From assembly GCA_025738555.1 (NCBI GenBank), contig JAOVFP010000001.1, forward strand, positions 3,720,001-3,784,000: a stretch of DNA of 64,000 nucleotides, in the 5' to 3' direction. The DNA comes from Cyathus striatus. Taxonomy: Eukaryota > Basidiomycota > Agaricomycetes > Agaricales > Nidulariaceae. The notes under the pieces were generated by a model. That model worked only from the letters and a program-made list of their open reading frames with translations. It did not search any database and was not told the DNA's origin. A program made the translations under genes and the position numbers. Each line of letters starts with the position of its first letter. The stretch's first letter is position 1. This document shows positions 1 to 12,438 of this stretch, one piece after another.

Positions 1-1129
1 TGTCTCCTGTTCTTTCTGTCGAACTTTCGTTCTTCTGCCTTTGGGCATTTGGGTCCAGCGACACACGGTGAGTATTTATTTCTGCCTGTCCTTTCTTTAC
101 TTTCGGTCATTCTATGATGGGCATTCTGCCATTAGTCAAAAGCATGTTAGACTGCCAATGCGCCTTCAGTGGAGCTGCGGACACTTCGACTACTGATTCC
201 TTCATCTTCGTTAATTGCATCTTTTTCCACCTTTTGCTGACTTTTTGTTCCTTCTCCAGGTATACTTTCTTTCCGAATATCGTGCAATATCTCCTTGGTC
301 CTCGTGCCTTTAATAATATCAACTTCCTGCAAGGATACAGTACCGTAGTCCTTTCATTCGTGTTCGATGCCTTCGGTGTCCACAACAACGAGAATTGTGC
401 AATGGTAGGTAGTGTGGGTGGAGATGCACGATGTTCCAGCGCTGTATCGGCACATATTGGGGGTACATCTCAGTTGTGGGTTCAGCATGCGGCAAAGCCT
501 CGTTTCGAAATTGGAAGTTCTCTGCCAAAAACTACAGCTTGGGGGTTGGACATGTCCGTATTAGCATATGTCACTTACATTGGAAGCACAGCCTACCGAT
601 AATGATGACGATCCATTCTCCATGGGATATTCATTCCATGGAATAGTTACTACGTGTAAAGCTGCAGTAATCAGACCCTCTGCAATGAATTACTATGATT
701 GCTTCCGGACCCTTCGGGCTTTAAAGAGTGATGATACGATGTACCATATCAAAGTACTTAGCTTTGCGTTCAATCTTCAACCAGTTCTTCTGGGTAAGAG
801 GTGTCAATCAAGATATGCGATGGGTGTTAAGAGCGAGTCGTCCACGGGCGAGCTGGAACGGCTTTAAAATCAGTTGCTGAGAATTTACCTTTATATATAT
901 GCCAACCTGTTGGTAGCGGCACCGCCTGCAGCCCTCTGATGCCCAAGTTCAGCGATCTCAGCATTGGTCCCAGGTCAGATGTCTACGAGCAGACTCATCA
1001 ATACAATGTGTGGAGTGGGTCCAAATCATCATGTATCCGAGTCACGATAAGATAGAAGTAATGTACAATTCAACTGTCATTTACACTCTTGAATGGCACG
1101 TCCCGTCAAACCGTCAATAAAGAATGATG
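1..1129. other. Left edge, no confident gene
   Basis: No gene can be supported here. Short open frames exist on both strands (for example 114-602 on + and 147-332 on -), but none shows a recognisable domain or a convincing chain of exons. The minus frames at 107-388 and 147-332 are lysine- and glutamate-rich and could be fragments of a broken or out-of-window gene. The last ~250 bases lie downstream of the helicase stop codon and would hold its 3' UTR. Confidence 0.4.
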
Positions 1130-4100
1130 TTATGTCGGCATTTTAAACTTTTTATTGGAATAACCAGTGCCAGATCGTCCCATTCCGAGCCTTCTCTTGA
1201 CACCAGATGGGCCGTTTTGGGCTGCCTGTGAGGTAATTTCATCCCGCGATGCGTTACCTGTAGAGGGTGGCACAATAGTAGGACGTGTAGCAGCGGGGCT
1301 TGGTGTACTAGATAGAGCAGGTGTGCCAACCGTTGATATCGAAGACACCCCCGTCGCGGGTGTGTTTAAGGGTGCTTTAAGGAAATGGAATAGTGCGGGG
1401 GTCGAAGGAGATCCAGTGGATGAGGCATTAGGCGTAGCACATCCAAGCGGTAGAGTTGGTCGTGGTATGTTATCTTCAGGTTTACATCCAGTGGAGGCTG
1501 CTGGGTAAGTCTTTCCACATCGAGGAGGCATAACACTATAGCTAGAGTGGTGCAAGCTAAGTTTCGGTGATGTGCTCGTAGCAGTTTGAGATATGCCTGC
1601 GGGGTGCCGTCCAGCGGGCACATTTAAATATGCGTGTGTTCGCTCATGAGGACCGTGGCCATCGCGAACGTAGCTTGGATAATGGAAGAAATTGTTGGAA
1701 CGATCTAAGGAAGCACCACGCGAGGCTTAAACGTATGGATCAGCCAAAAAATTAGGTAACACAAGTTACAACATGAAACTCGCCATCCACAGGCCTCGAA
1801 AATATAGGGTTATGTTGGGCCTGGCTTTGTCCATGAGCAGGATTTCGTAATTGTTGAGTTTGCTCGCTGCATTGTGCTTTGTCAATGGAATATTTGAGAA
1901 CATGTAGAGGATTCAACAAACAATTCGGCCAGTCTCCGATTGACCTCAGTTTCATCTGGCAATGCACGCCCCAGTACGTTTGCGACAGTAGATCGTATAT
2001 GTTGCGAGAAACATAACATCGAGGAAAATGATGCCTGTGTACTAGGTTTCATTACCGATACATGAAAGTAACAGAAGACCTTACGGGACATCGTTTCGTC
2101 ACCGCCGAAATGAAGCTGGAAAGTTTCTTAGTCTGAGCATCTCCGGCGACCTTCCTCTTAGCGGCGTAGGTTAGATACAATAAACTTTGTGCTCGTGTGC
2201 AAGCAACGTAAAGCAGTCGTCTGGCAGAAGAATTAAGGCCAAGTCGACGAATGTAGTCCTTCGAAAGTGCATACCGTTCTTCTTCCACGTCTTCTGTGCG
2301 ATAAAACGGGAAAGTTCCCTCTTCCACTTGAGCATATAGTTAGCTTAGCTCGAGATGGGAATACCATGGATACTCTACCCGATGGAACGATGACTACGGG
2401 CCATTCCAGCCCTTTCGCAGCATGGCACGTTGAGATAGTTACTTTCTGCATTATATTAACAAGATGGTGCAAGAACATAAAATTCAACTCTTACCTCCTT
2501 GTTGTCTTCTTCGCTCTGGTTATCACCCTCAGAAGACAGCATGGATGCTTGTAGAAATAACCTTAATGGAGTATCTAATTCCCTGAAGGTGAATGAGAGG
2601 ACTGTTGGCACAAATTAAAACAGCTTAAGCTTAACTTACTCTTCTCTCTGGTTCTCTTCATCGTCGTCAAGGATCACAATAACATTCGAATCCTGGGGTG
2701 CATGAACCTCTGCTTCTGTAGCGAAGCTAATTAGCTCCTGAACATTCTCCCACCGAGTTTCCCAGTCTGGTTGCGTCTTCTTCAAATGCGCCTCGTAATC
2801 AATCAGGTCCAGCAAGCGACGAATCAAGTCCGCAGGCGAAGTTCGCTGTATAATGCGTAAGCAGGTACAAAGAAAAGCACCAAAGGTAGTACCTTCGTAG
2901 CAAGTTCCCGTAACGTCCGGATTACTTTAACAAAAGGCTCAAGCTTGCGTTTCGCAGACGGTTTAATATCGGGGATATGACCAATTGATATCTTTTCGGC
3001 GACTTTAAATTGCGATAACTTCAACTTCGTTGCCTTTGCAGCGAGCTCAACCAGAGTCTGAGACTTGGGTTTAGAGATTACACGAGCTAGTTACTAGGAA
3101 GCTAAAAACACACCTTTTCGCCAATACCTCGTGAAGGTACACCTACAGATCGCACAAACGCTGGATCATAGCTAGGATTATCAATCAGCTGCAAGTATGC
3201 GAGCAGATCTTTTATCTACGAGAATAAATGTTAGTAGACAGCGTTTACGGCAAGGAGTTACCTACCTCGAGCCGCTCAAAAAATTTGTGGCCTCCTAAGA
3301 TTCTACTTGGAATGCCTTCCTTCTGTAGCGCACTTTCCACTGCGCGGGAGAGTGCATTGAATCGGACTGTATATCACCCCCGATTAACTAGTAGTTGAAT
3401 AAGGGGTGGGATGGCTTACGCAGTACAGCAAAATCTCCCCATGATAGGGTACCCCCCATATTTGCTACGATGCGCTTAATTTCAGTTGCAATAAATGCTG
3501 CTTCGTCGTGCTCTGTTTGAAATGTACTGAGAACGGGATTTGCTCCGGTAGGGTTAGAGGTGTGAAGAGACTTCTGCACACGAGTCTTATCTGAATACAA
3601 TCAGAAATGGTTTGCTGTAAAGATTACAAAATGCACTACACACACCTTCCGACACAATAGCGAGGCTTGTCCTCAGAATCGCGGCGGTTGACCGGTAGTT
3701 TTCCTCGAGGAATATTTGCACGGTGGAAGGAAAATCTGTGTAACATTGATAGAACTAATGTGGTATTTATCATGAGTGCAGACGAACCCTTCTGCATTTT
3801 AGCAAGGTTTTCAACTTCTGCAGACCTCCACCCGTAGACTATAGCTTGTTATCAGCATATATTGTGCTAATGTCAAGGCTCTGCTCATACTTGACTGATC
3901 TGGATCGCCGACAATTGTTATGCGTTCGGTAACGGCAATAGCACGCATAAGATCGTATTGAGTCGTATTTGTATCCTGGCTGAGGAAGAGTGAGAATGCC
4001 ACTCTTTCGAAATAGAGTACACGTACAACTCATCAACGAGAACATGTTGACACCATGAAACGGCTTGCTTATGAGTGCTAAAGAGCTTTAGGCCGAATAA

Positions 4101-4976
4101 CAGGAGATCGTCAAAGTCCAAGGAATTGTTCTTCCGAAGCGTTTGCTCGTAGCTATCATAAATTTCGGCAACTATCGCATTTATTTCATCCATTGCATTC
4201 TTCTCTTTCCCTTGATCTCCTTGAATGCGCTTCCTGTATGCAGCGGCAGAGTGGCCTTTCGCTTTCGCTTTTGAAATCATGGACATGACCGTGCCTTCCT
4301 TCAGAGTCATCTCTTTAAACGCAAGGTATTCCTGATATGGCTTCAATATTTTCGCAATCAGCTTCTTACTGGAATATGACTGAGTAATGGGAAATAGACC
4401 TGCTGCTACCACACATACCTCTCTTCTGCATCGCAGATCGTGAAATTTCCATCTAATCCCACTGCCTTTGCGTATTTCCTCAGAAATGTTGCACATAGAG
4501 CGTGGAATGTACCCATCTTCAGTTCCGCCGTCCGTTGCTTTCCGATAAGTTTTATAAGCCGTTCGCGCATTTCATTTGCAGCCTTGTTGGTGAATGTCAC
4601 GGCACAGATAGACGATGGCGAGAAGGAGCAATTGAGAATAAGATGGGCAATACGAGAAGTTAAAACCTAGAAGACATCGATGAGTTAATATTGCATTATT
4701 GACATAGCCACTGGGTTGACCTTAGTTTTCCCGCTGCCAGGACCAGCAAGGATTTGCAAAGGAATCTCTGGGTCATGTTGAACAGCTAACATTCTGGTTA
4801 TAGAGCAGAGAAGCAGACAATAAGTTGTATTCACCTCTGAGCTGAGCAAGGTTAAGAATGGATAAATATGCCGTGGACTCGCCGGGTTGGGTGGAAGCAT
4901 GAAGGTGAGGGTCCTCGGACGAAATTGGGATACAATTTTGTTGGGGGCATTTCTGCATTGGTCGGCCGTGTGTCAT
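1130..4976 (-). CDS. SRS2: UvrD/Rep-family ATP-dependent DNA helicase, Srs2-like
   Basis: Superfamily 1A 3'-5' DNA helicase. Fungal members such as Srs2 strip Rad51 filaments and restrain recombination in the nucleus. Spliced exons give the motifs in order: Walker A GPGSGKTK (about 4731-4754), motif Ia TFTNKAANEMRER (about 4560-4600), Walker B DEFQDTN split by an intron near 4030, motif III GDPDQSIYGWRS split by an intron near 3890, HAAKGLEW (about 2395-2425) and motif VI ARRLLYVACTRA (about 2195-2230). The tail is Ser/Pro/Thr-rich and ends in a basic GYSNKKFK block just before the TAA, as in fungal Srs2 proteins as I recall them. There are more than ten short introns. The start is the ATG at 4976, upstream of the Q-motif-like YLSILNLAQLR; a nearby ATG at about 4958 is the alternative. 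All catalytic motifs look intact. An acidic SUMO-interaction-like stretch is described in the findings. Family assignment is firm; orthology to Srs2 rather than another UvrD helicase is inferred. Confidence 0.9.
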
Positions 4977-6108
4977 AAGCCAGTATTAGGTACCTAGGTG
5001 TCTGAGCTCAGAGCCAATGTGGGTAGTAAGTAAGAAGAGAGCTGTTAGTAGTTACCCTTCCAAGTCGTTTGCTATTGAAACGCGTCCGAACGCGTCAAGT
5101 CAACACGTGATCGATATTTTCCCACCGTTTTGCTACTCGAGTTTGTCCCCACCAGCACGATTATTTGCCTCTTCTCTCAGATCTCAAACCAAATGTCGGA
5201 GCCCTTATCGCGACCAATTATTCAGAAAGTTTACTCCCTTCTCGTCATGCGCTGCCTTAATGCTATCACAATCTTGGACTTTTCTTGGACTCAGATTCAA
5301 GTTGTCGGATTGCATACTAAGCACTACCCCGGGTCCGGTCTCAACCCAATCTTAAACACACGTCTAAAATGACAATAGCACTAACTAACAAATATTTACC
5401 CTTTAATTTGAGCTATCTACCTTACATTTGATGGTGGGTAACATTCTAATCTTTACTGAACTTGACTCCACTTTCAGAACCTCTAAATATAACTACAGTT
5501 GCTTGAGCACAGTTAGGACTTTCAACCCTTCTAGCACTTATCTTCTTCAGTCTTGTTGTAATCGAGTATAGTCGGCAATTGTCACTCGATTGACACATCG
5601 ATACGAAACGGCACAGCGTTCACCGTCTTGTAATATGGTCAATAGTTACCTTCAAATTTTGTGTTTCCAAGTAAGTACTTGTTCAAATATCTCGGTGAAA
5701 CACTGCACAGATAGAACTGCTTGAAGTTTCACCTTACTCCACTTGCTTATGTGAAGCGCACTCCGCAGCCTGCACAGATCCCTTGGATTTCGGCTCGCTT
5801 CGACAGCGGAAGTGCTTCTAATGATAGAGAAGGTAATTACTTTACTAAATTTAGCTAATAGAACGCCGCTGAAGTGGATCCGAAGCTCGGCTATTTGTAG
5901 ACAATATTTTCGAGCCTAAAATACGGAGTTACAGGCAACCTGAACGGAAGGGGGTTGGGTAGGACTCTTTATCGCTCCCCCCATTGCTCTTAACCAAACA
6001 CTTTCCTTCCACTCGCTCTTTTGGATAACAACCCTCTTCCTAGCTTTACATCCAAACAGTGCCATTCACCTTTTGGTTGATTGCCGTACGACGAACAGGG
6101 GCTGGTCT
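4977..6108. other. Divergent intergenic region
   Basis: This spacer lies between the divergently transcribed helicase and exchanger genes and should contain both promoters. Two overlapping plus frames (5017-5355 and 5130-5372) lack domain content and splice support and were not called. A pyrimidine-rich tract at about 5990-6060 sits directly before the exchanger ATG, as is common just upstream of fungal start codons. Confidence 0.5.
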
Positions 6109-8911
6109 ATGGCACCCCAACATTCAAGTACGAACACTCCTGAAAGCCCTGTCATGGATGCGACTCCATCATCAAGAGCTACTTTGCCTCATTTCTGGAG
6201 ATCGCGTTCAACAAAGTTCACCAATAAATGCAGTATAGCGAGCCTTTTCAAGGGATGGAAGGTTGTTCTACTTGGATCATGTAAGTTCCATGATGACCAT
6301 ATGATACTACTAGTGCTTGTGCTTAATTATCTTCTATAGGGTTTAATATTCTTATCATCTTGCTTCCCATTTCTGTGAGCATTACTACATATCAAGGCTC
6401 CCTGTCTCATTGACTCGTATTTTTGCAAGCGCATGCTGAAACCTGGGATGGTCGAGCCTCATGCCATGGTATTTGCGTGTCAGTTGTCTTGTGTTACAGT
6501 TGGCGGTACCGAACGAATTTCTGATATCGTCCCCGTAGGTTGTATTTTGGCGCTCATTCCTCTTGTTCGGGTTCGACTTATTCCTTTGTTATCGAGAGCT
6601 ACTGATATAACACACTTGTTAGTTGCACGATCTATCAACTCGCGACTTGGCCATTCGCATTGGTGGTTCTAAGACAGGACTGCTAAATGCTAGTATGGTG
6701 CGTAAAAATAACTTCTCCGGAGTTTATTTTTAAAGTACTTACTTCCATTACAGAGTAACGTGTCAGTGTATTTTCGTGTCTCGTAGTTATTAAGCTTATA
6801 TTTTGCTATTTAGCGTGGAAATCGTAGTTGCGGTATGTATTTTTGTCCTTTTGCTCCTTTTACTCTGGTCAGAATTACTCAACACCTTCGTAGATCAGCG
6901 CGCTCAACAAATGCGAACTTCGTGTTGTTCAGTCATCTCGTGAGTTCGGTCAATTACTTCAGATAACAGTTTCCTGATAGACTATTAGTCGTTGGCGGAA
7001 TTCTAAGCAAGTTATGTAAGTAACATCAGATTCTCATCTGAGGGCTGGTCTAAGTTTTATCGAAGTACTGGTCCTCGGAATGTGCTTCTTTGCCGGAGGG
7101 TTGCGCTTCTCGGAACAAGGCTTTGACGCCAGTAAGCCTTCCGGTCATCCATTGCTCGTCTTTCTCTAACCACGTAAACGAAGCGGCGACGCAGCTGCAT
7201 TCTTCATTGCTCACCATTAGCGTGGGCGCCCTTCTGCTTCCTGTGGCGTATCACTTTACATTTGGTAGCACTAAGAATCGAGAGGTTGAGATCCAGAATA
7301 TCTTGCATATGAGTCACGGTGTTAGTGTTTCTCCGTTCACAGTTACAGTATGATTTTACGCTTCCTCTACCTTTAGGTCTCCATCGTCCTACTTTCTAGT
7401 AAGACGTCAAACTCAGTGCCAGTATCAACTCACTGTACTAATACGTACGTTTCTTAGTCTACATCGCCTATCTAGCTTTCCAGCTCTGGTCACACACTCA
7501 CTTGTACAATGATGATCACAACAAGACCAGTAGAAGGCTCTCAGTCACAGCAAAGATTCCGAAAGATACGGCAGCTTTTTTCCGTTCTGGAAAGCAGAGG
7601 GTCCGAGATTCTTTTTCCTTTCAGAACTCTAGCGAATTAGAGTTGTCAAGAATGGAAACCAATGGTTCAACAACGTCGCTCACGCCACTTCGTAGGCCGT
7701 ATCTATCTCCGTTGGCTATGTCTGCATCATCATCGGAAATAACGTTGTGCGGCAGTCCAACGCTTTCTCCAAAGTCAGAGAAGAGACATTCGCTCTATGG
7801 GAATGGCTATAGCAGGAATAGTGTATCTGAGTTTAATCTATCTTCCCCGAATCTCCTAGTCGGCCTACTACATTTTCCAGATTTTCGACTCCATCTATGG
7901 TCGTGCTCGAGAAAATAGGAGAGGAAGCGGAAACTGTACCTGAACCTGTTTCAGATGAAACGTCGCGGAAGGAGCCTCAGCTCAGTTGGTTTTTGACTAT
8001 TGCTCTGTTAATATGCGTGGCAGCAGTTCGTATTTCTTACAAAATCAGCTAACTTCACTGCTGACAATGAATTACTGTTAGACCGTAGCTGTAACTGCGG
8101 ATTGGCTGGTAGAGTCCATGGATGGAATATCTGACTCAATAAGCAAGGAGTGGGTTGGACTCATCTTGTTGCCGGCTATCACTTCTGTTGCAGGTAAGAT
8201 TCTGCCTGAGTGTTATACATACCGAATGAGGACTGACACCTGCTTCGTTGTCTCAGAATGTATCACAGCTGTAAGGGTTTCGGTAAAGGACGAGCTTTCA
8301 CTCAGCATAAGTGTTGCTGTTGGATCAACCATTGTGAGTGCAGGCTCTGCTCGATGTGTTGAAGCTTCGTCTCAAGTGATTTGTGTAGCAAACAGCTCTT
8401 TTTGTTATCCCGTAAGCCAACTAACATGCTCGTAGGTTTCTTCAATGACACTGACTATCTTCCTAGATTCCTGGAGATTCTTGCATGGGCCACGCATAAA
8501 CCGCTTTCGCTCCTTCTGGATCCATTCCAATCTCTCGTGAGTTTATTTCACTGTTTTACTCTGAAGACCTCTCCCAATTTTCGATGTCTCAGGTATTATA
8601 TATTTCTGGTGTGTACTCCTTTCATTCTTCATCCCTTGAAATACGAACTCATATTTCTTAGTGCAAACGGTGGGCTACGTAGTCGCCGACGGGAAATCCA
8701 ATTGGTTGGAAGGCATGATCCTTATTTGTAGGTCGTTTAAGCTTATCTCAAGTCCCTTATTCACAACGTGTATCCCCATCAAGGCCTTTATATCATTGTG
8801 GGCGTATCATTTTGGTTCTACCCAGGTACATTCGTTCAGTTCTATAAATATATATCAATTACGAGCTCTTTCCAGGTTCTCATCTTCCCGACTCTCTGGG
8901 CACTTGTGTAG
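6109..8911 (+). CDS. VCX1: Vacuolar Ca2+/H+ exchanger (CAX/VCX1 family), possibly frame-disrupted
   Basis: Cation/proton antiporter that loads Ca2+ into the vacuole using the proton gradient. Clear family segments appear after splicing: a first CAX repeat with NKCELRVVQSSL then LGMCFFAGGLRFSEQGF (6900-7130), SSLLTISVGALLLPVAYHF (about 7210-7255), IAYLAFQLWSHTHLYNDDHN, a Ser-rich cytosolic loop (about 7530-7900), then the second repeat DWLVESMDGISDSISKEWVG and LILLPAITSVAE (about 8100-8260), and a C-terminal half ending GVSFWFYPGS...TCV at the TAG 8909-8911. The start ATG at 6109 precedes a plausible cytosolic N-terminus. At least twelve introns are needed. Two places do not join cleanly in frame with ordinary introns: the first transmembrane region (about 6370-6690) and the loop near 7830-7870. 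It may therefore have very short or unusual introns, sequence errors, or be a pseudogene. Family is certain; integrity is not. Confidence 0.8.
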
Positions 8912-9279
8912 CCTGAAATGCCTTGGATTTTAAGAATATCATCATCTTGTCACTCCTTGTCAATATTAACCATCCTTTGGACAATTATCTCCTTTACAAT
9001 ATATGTATATATATATACTCGAATACGAGCATATTGATTAATCCTTTAGCAATGTACCCAGTAACTTTAGATCTTGTACATACCATTGAATGTACTATAC
9101 CGTGAATTGGACAGCAATGTACAGCTGGCCGTGGCAACATATAGATAGATAGTGACTTTTAACACTGTCAACACTTCGAGTATCCAAATGGTATTGCAAT
9201 GCTAAAACACGATTCACAGCTACATAAATAAGTACAACCGCATCGTAGTACATCTCACCCACACGACCCTATGATGTAA
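8912..9279. other. Convergent intergenic region
   Basis: An AT-rich 3' spacer between the exchanger stop and the GPCR stop. It contains a TATATATATA run near 9005-9017 and should hold both polyadenylation regions. No gene seen. Confidence 0.5.
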
Positions 9280-10801
9280 TCAAGATGCCAATCCAGTCGA
9301 AGGAAGCTTGCCTAAACCATAATCTTGTTGAGCAATCTCTCCATCGCTGTCCTGATGATGATGTATTTCACGTGTTACCGATCGAATAGACGGTGTATCC
9401 GGTAATCCATTTTCGTTTATATCCCAGTGAAACCAGTGATTCCAATCTCTCTTTCCAAATAATGTAGAGTTTGGCCGAGTCTTCAGCAAAAGGATTACAT
9501 TTGCAACTCCACTTAGGCAGAAGATAGCAACAACAGCTATTGTTGCTGCTGCAGGCACTCGCGAGAATTGAATCCAGCGCACAAAGCTCAGAGGAAGCAC
9601 CAGAATACTGTAAACAATTGGATATCTATAAAGGAGTTATAAGAATATTCGAATGAAAGAAAATAAGTCTTACGCAAGCATGGAGGGCATGCCCCTTGGA
9701 CTGCCACCTGGACTTCCTTTCTTGTGCAACTGAAACTTCCACCATGGGTCTTCACTACGCCGTATTATAATTCCGCGAGTCAAGAGATAAAGGATAAGGT
9801 AGATAAGGGTGGACATCCCTAAGGTTATCCAAAACCACACATACTCCCCAAATAAACGCAATAGCGAGTAATGTGCGTTAATCCAACACCAGTACTTCAT
9901 ACATCATGTCAGTTCAATAGAGTATGATATATAAAAATGCGTACTGGAGTTGGTATTTCGAACAAATGATTGTCTTTAATTCCGACCTTCAAATTTCCCA
10001 ACAACGTGATTAGGGCGACGAATGTCCATCCAACAGCAACGACAACTTTCGCAACAAGGATCCCTCTTCTCCCCAGCCCTTTTTCCCACCAGACACCAAC
10101 GAAGGTATAAATTGCAATTATCTGAAAATGATTAGAGGAGAGTAATATGGCTAAGAAAAGCGTTCACAAGGGTCCCTATTGCTCCACCTGCTTCACCCAA
10201 TTGTTGGATAACACCTGAGTTTATAACTTAGCATTCCATCATATATATGGTTTAACTCATTCAACCTACCTTGGGCTGTACAGAAACTTCCTACTTCCAC
10301 CCTTCCCTCCCCTATCCATTTGAAATCGAAAGCAGCCCCCATTCCTTGCAGAAAATCAGCCATAAATAATGATAACTGATAAGGGAAAAAAATTAGCCAA
10401 GTACTTAACACATTCTGCCATTGAAACCTACCATGAGAACGTCAATTGGTGCTGCTATCAATGGCTGCCGCTTTCTTTCCTGAAGACGAAATGATCTTAT
10501 GGCGTTACACTATTGAAGTATGGTATTTAGCCCGACTTTTGAGTCAAAATATCCATGCTCACAGTTATGATCCAAAAGACATACACCACAGCCAACATGG
10601 AAGCAAGGCCTGCCTCTGCAATCAGCTGTCGTGTAAAGTTACTACCAGGATATAAGCTGAATTGACTAGGCTTACCATTAGCCCGATACGCTGCCCGGGC
10701 GACAAGCAATCGACACGGAGATACGTTGGGTCATCACTGGAGGTCCCATTTACATAGGTGAAATTGCATATGCTCCCGTTCTGAGAGTCGAGAACTGCCA
10801 T
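9280..10801 (-). CDS. cAMP-receptor-like seven-transmembrane GPCR
   Basis: Plasma-membrane G-protein-coupled receptor of the Dictyostelium cAMP-receptor-like class found widely in mushrooms; ligands are generally unknown. Spliced exons read in order: N-terminus beginning MAVLDSQNGSICNFTY (two potential N-glycosylation sites), TM1 with AGLASMLAVVYVFWIIT, a basic loop, TM2-3 with LFMADFLQGMGAAFDFKWI, a cysteine in GSFCTAQG, TM4, then YWCWINAHYSLLRLFGEY and FWITLGMSTLIYLILYL (TM5), a loop with DPWWKFQL, then a stretch around LPLSFVRWIQF and a last helix with AIFCLSGVANVILLL. The start chosen is the ATG at 10801, which gives a short extracellular N-terminus; the stop TGA is at 9280-9282. About seven introns of 50-60 nt. 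The cytosolic tail is about 60 residues and His/Asp-rich. The neighbouring locus to the right carries a related-looking but poorly preserved membrane-protein sequence. Confidence 0.85.
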
Positions 10802-10890
10802 AAGACCGTTGGGTGGATAGAAGTTGCTAAGTGATGAGGGGGATTAAAATGAAAGGCGTTAAATAGAAGTGTCCATATACGTATTCGTTG

Positions 10891-11070
10891 ACAGCTTATC
10901 TTCCTAGATTCCCATGAATAGTAGTTCTATTAACTAGATATCAAGTTACGCGTTGGTGGTGTTTCCAGGAGAAGCCCAAATACATGAGATACAGCATATC
11001 GTAAAGGAGATAACTCTGCGCACCAAGCACCACAACCTGGTGTGCAGAACGAGAATAGAAGATAGCAGAA
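10891..11070. repeat. Direct repeat copy A
   Basis: First copy of a diverged direct repeat. Its core (10940-11070) aligns without gaps to 11268-11398, an offset of 328 bases. A left flank around ACAGCTTATCTTCCTAG (10891-10918) matches 11207-11234 at an offset of 316. By eye the core is roughly 80-85% identical. Confidence 0.85.
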
Positions 11071-11206
11071 AATTTAAACTTTCATGACTGGATTTGATCA
11101 CTAACAGGGCATGGATAGTACATACCATAATGAACAAATACCATTTTGAGTTTTCTTGGTAACACGACGGAACCAACGTGTAGAGCGGAGCGCCAACCCA
11201 GCGACA

Positions 11207-11398
11207 ACAGCTTGTCTTCCTAGTTTCCCATGGACTGTGGTTTTGTGAGCTATTGAAACGTAGAAAAATCAAGTTACGCGCTGGCGACGTTTCGGGAGAA
11301 ATCCAAATACATGAACTACAGCATGTCGTAAAGGAGATAACTCGGCGCACCGAGCACCACGACCAGGTGTGCAGAACGAGAATAGAAGATTGCAGAAG
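11207..11398. repeat. Direct repeat copy B
   Basis: Second copy of the repeat at 10891-11070. Copy B carries about 12 extra bases between the two matching blocks, including a CTATTGAAACGTAG stretch. Both copies share CAAATACATGA and GTAAAGGAGATAACTC. Confidence 0.85.
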
Positions 11399-12097
11399 CG
11401 CGATGCGTATTATGCGCACGTTAGAGCAGGGCTATTACTAGTGCAATCGTAACGCTGCATCCGACTCCTGACGATGACATGAAGACATAACAAAGGAGCG
11501 GCCGGTTGAGGATATTTGAAATTTGATCCCGCTCAACTTTGACAGCAACAAAAAGACAGGTTGCCAGAGTGATACTCTAAAGCATCCATTAAGAATATGA
11601 AAAACAACGGAGTTACATAGGGCCCCTGCTTCTGCCACAGGAATAGCTGCCAGACAAGAGGCATACAGATCGCTAGTGAGAACGAAATATCACACGCAAT
11701 CACGCACAAGGCGGTGCAAAGCGAGAGATGGATGTAATTAAGGTCAAGGAACAAGGTCTATAGTTGGCGGTACTGACTGCTGCGAACCAACTTGGTTGAG
11801 CATCAGAACATTCGAGAGAGCTAAAATGGCAAGGCAGACGCTACTAGATGGCGCCAATCTTCATCCAATAGGATTTATAACACCGCTGACAAGTACCAGA
11901 AGAAGAACAAAAGGCCAACATAGGAGGCGGAGCGCAGATACGGTGTACGTGAGGAGTAGCCAAGGAATTCCGAAGGGCGACGAAGTCTTCCAAAAGTCGC
12001 TGCTTGTGCCCAGCGACTGTGACAGCAAAAGCTGAAGTACCGTGGATGAGACCAGGAGATCCAACGCTATGTTAGGCATCTCATCGGCGCTTGGCAT

Positions 12098-12438
12098 TGA
12101 AGTCAGTGGTGGGAGGTTCTCCGATAGCGATGTTGGCTAATGTTGGGAGTATGTATAATTACCAAGTTTGAACTTCGGCGGTATCTCAAAGTTATGTCGG
12201 CGCTTGCCGCCCAGGCGCGATATCTTTAGGTTGACACCGAAATAGATGATTACCAGCAGAAACTACTTATAAAGACAGAACCGTGCATTCCAATTGTCCA
12301 ATGATATCCATAAAGCTGGATGAGTATAGATGTTAAAAATGTACATATGCGAATGCCTTGTACGTGTGTATGCCGATGCGAATCATAATCATGCATGTAA
12401 GTAAAGCGTTGAAGTCAAATGTGCAGTCGAAGTGGCAT
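12098..12438. other. Intergenic region
   Basis: No gene seen. It holds the 3' flank of the J-domain gene, which ends at 12439, and the 5' flank of the membrane-protein locus to its left. Confidence 0.4.

Larger units (their letters stand above)
10891..12097 (-). pseudogene. Putative multi-pass membrane protein locus, probably degenerate
   Basis: Several minus-strand frames here encode strongly hydrophobic segments: a TM-rich block read from 12097 (around LLCWPFVLLLVLVSG), a second from 11754 with ALCVIACDISFSLAICMPL and YVTPLFFIFLMDALEYHSG, and 3' parts that repeat. I cannot join them into one open reading frame with ordinary introns, and alternative frames in the same exons are equally open. 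The 3' part exists in two copies (10891-11070 and 11207-11398). It looks like a fungal multi-spanning membrane protein gene, perhaps another receptor, that has undergone tail duplication and decay. Function is not recognised. It could still be an intact gene with a structure I failed to resolve. Confidence 0.4.

Noticed and set aside
114..602. 162-codon plus-strand frame at the left edge
   Set aside because: No domain, atypical composition, and equally open frames on the other strand. No splice partner was found.
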